Shown: piece after piece, positions 15,486 through 15,523 of the stretch
Layout: every line of letters begins with the position of its first letter
How positions within the stretch are numbered: position 1 is the stretch's first letter
Source: Undibacterium sp.
GTDB lineage: Bacteria; Pseudomonadota; Gammaproteobacteria; Burkholderiales; Burkholderiaceae_D
Direction of reading: 5' to 3'
Assembly: GCA_019752975.1 (NCBI GenBank)
Contig: JAIELM010000143.1
Span: forward strand, 1-15,523
Length of the DNA stretch: 15,523 nucleotides
Notes under the pieces: generated by a model
The model's input: only the letters and a program-made list of their open reading frames with translations
Database searches by the model: none
Told to the model about the DNA's origin: nothing
Program-made: the position numbers and the translations under genes

Positions 15486-15523
15486 TAATCCCAGTCTTTC
15501 ACAACTATTCTTGGTGCTATAAC

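Overview
The window looks like a chromosomal segment of a betaproteobacterium of moderate GC, most likely Burkholderiales and perhaps Oxalobacteraceae-like. The reasons are protein character (UvrA, SSB, Pth and YchF all read as betaproteobacterial), the ssb / MFS transporter / uvrA layout often seen in that order, and Pth and YchF lying close together. The genus cannot be fixed from this sequence alone. No rRNA, tRNA, CRISPR array, complete insertion sequence or phage gene was seen.

Layout. 1-60: a bidirectional terminator hairpin. 76-402 (-): an unrecognised 108-aa protein. 611-1726 (-): ornithine cyclodeaminase, divergent from an Lrp/AsnC-type regulator at 1974-2396 (+). The 247-bp gap between them carries a TGAC-N8-GTCA dyad that could be the regulator's site. 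2538-4329 (-): a YajR-like MFS transporter followed by ssb, divergent from uvrA at 4424-7381 (+). 7382-7751 is a gene-free gap with a REP-like inverted repeat, a terminator-like hairpin and a short tandem repeat just ahead of pth (7752-8339, +).

8358-10217 (-) is a compact four-gene operon: an SPFH/stomatin-like membrane protein, a 25-aa hydrophobic peptide, a two-TM protein with a PH-like domain, and a ribbon-helix-helix DNA-binding protein. It has a strong sigma70-type promoter (TTGACA-N17-TAAAGT) whose -10 box is overlapped by a perfect 16-bp palindrome, so autoregulation by the ribbon-helix-helix protein is likely. This is the most interesting unit in the window. 10547-11927 (+) is a MATE-family efflux gene broken by one frameshift. 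12080-13171 (+) is ychF, ending in a textbook terminator. 13344-15485 (-) is a TonB-dependent outer-membrane receptor.

A family of short palindromic repeats (about 112-134 bp, ends TTAGGACTTACGCAAAA / TTTTGCGTAAGTCCTAA) occurs three times at 9143-9276, 10371-10487 and 11929-12040, all within the block that separates pth from ychF. Two copies have matching flanking direct repeats, as expected of a mobile MITE-like element. One copy sits immediately behind the SPFH stop codon and splits what was a tight operon.
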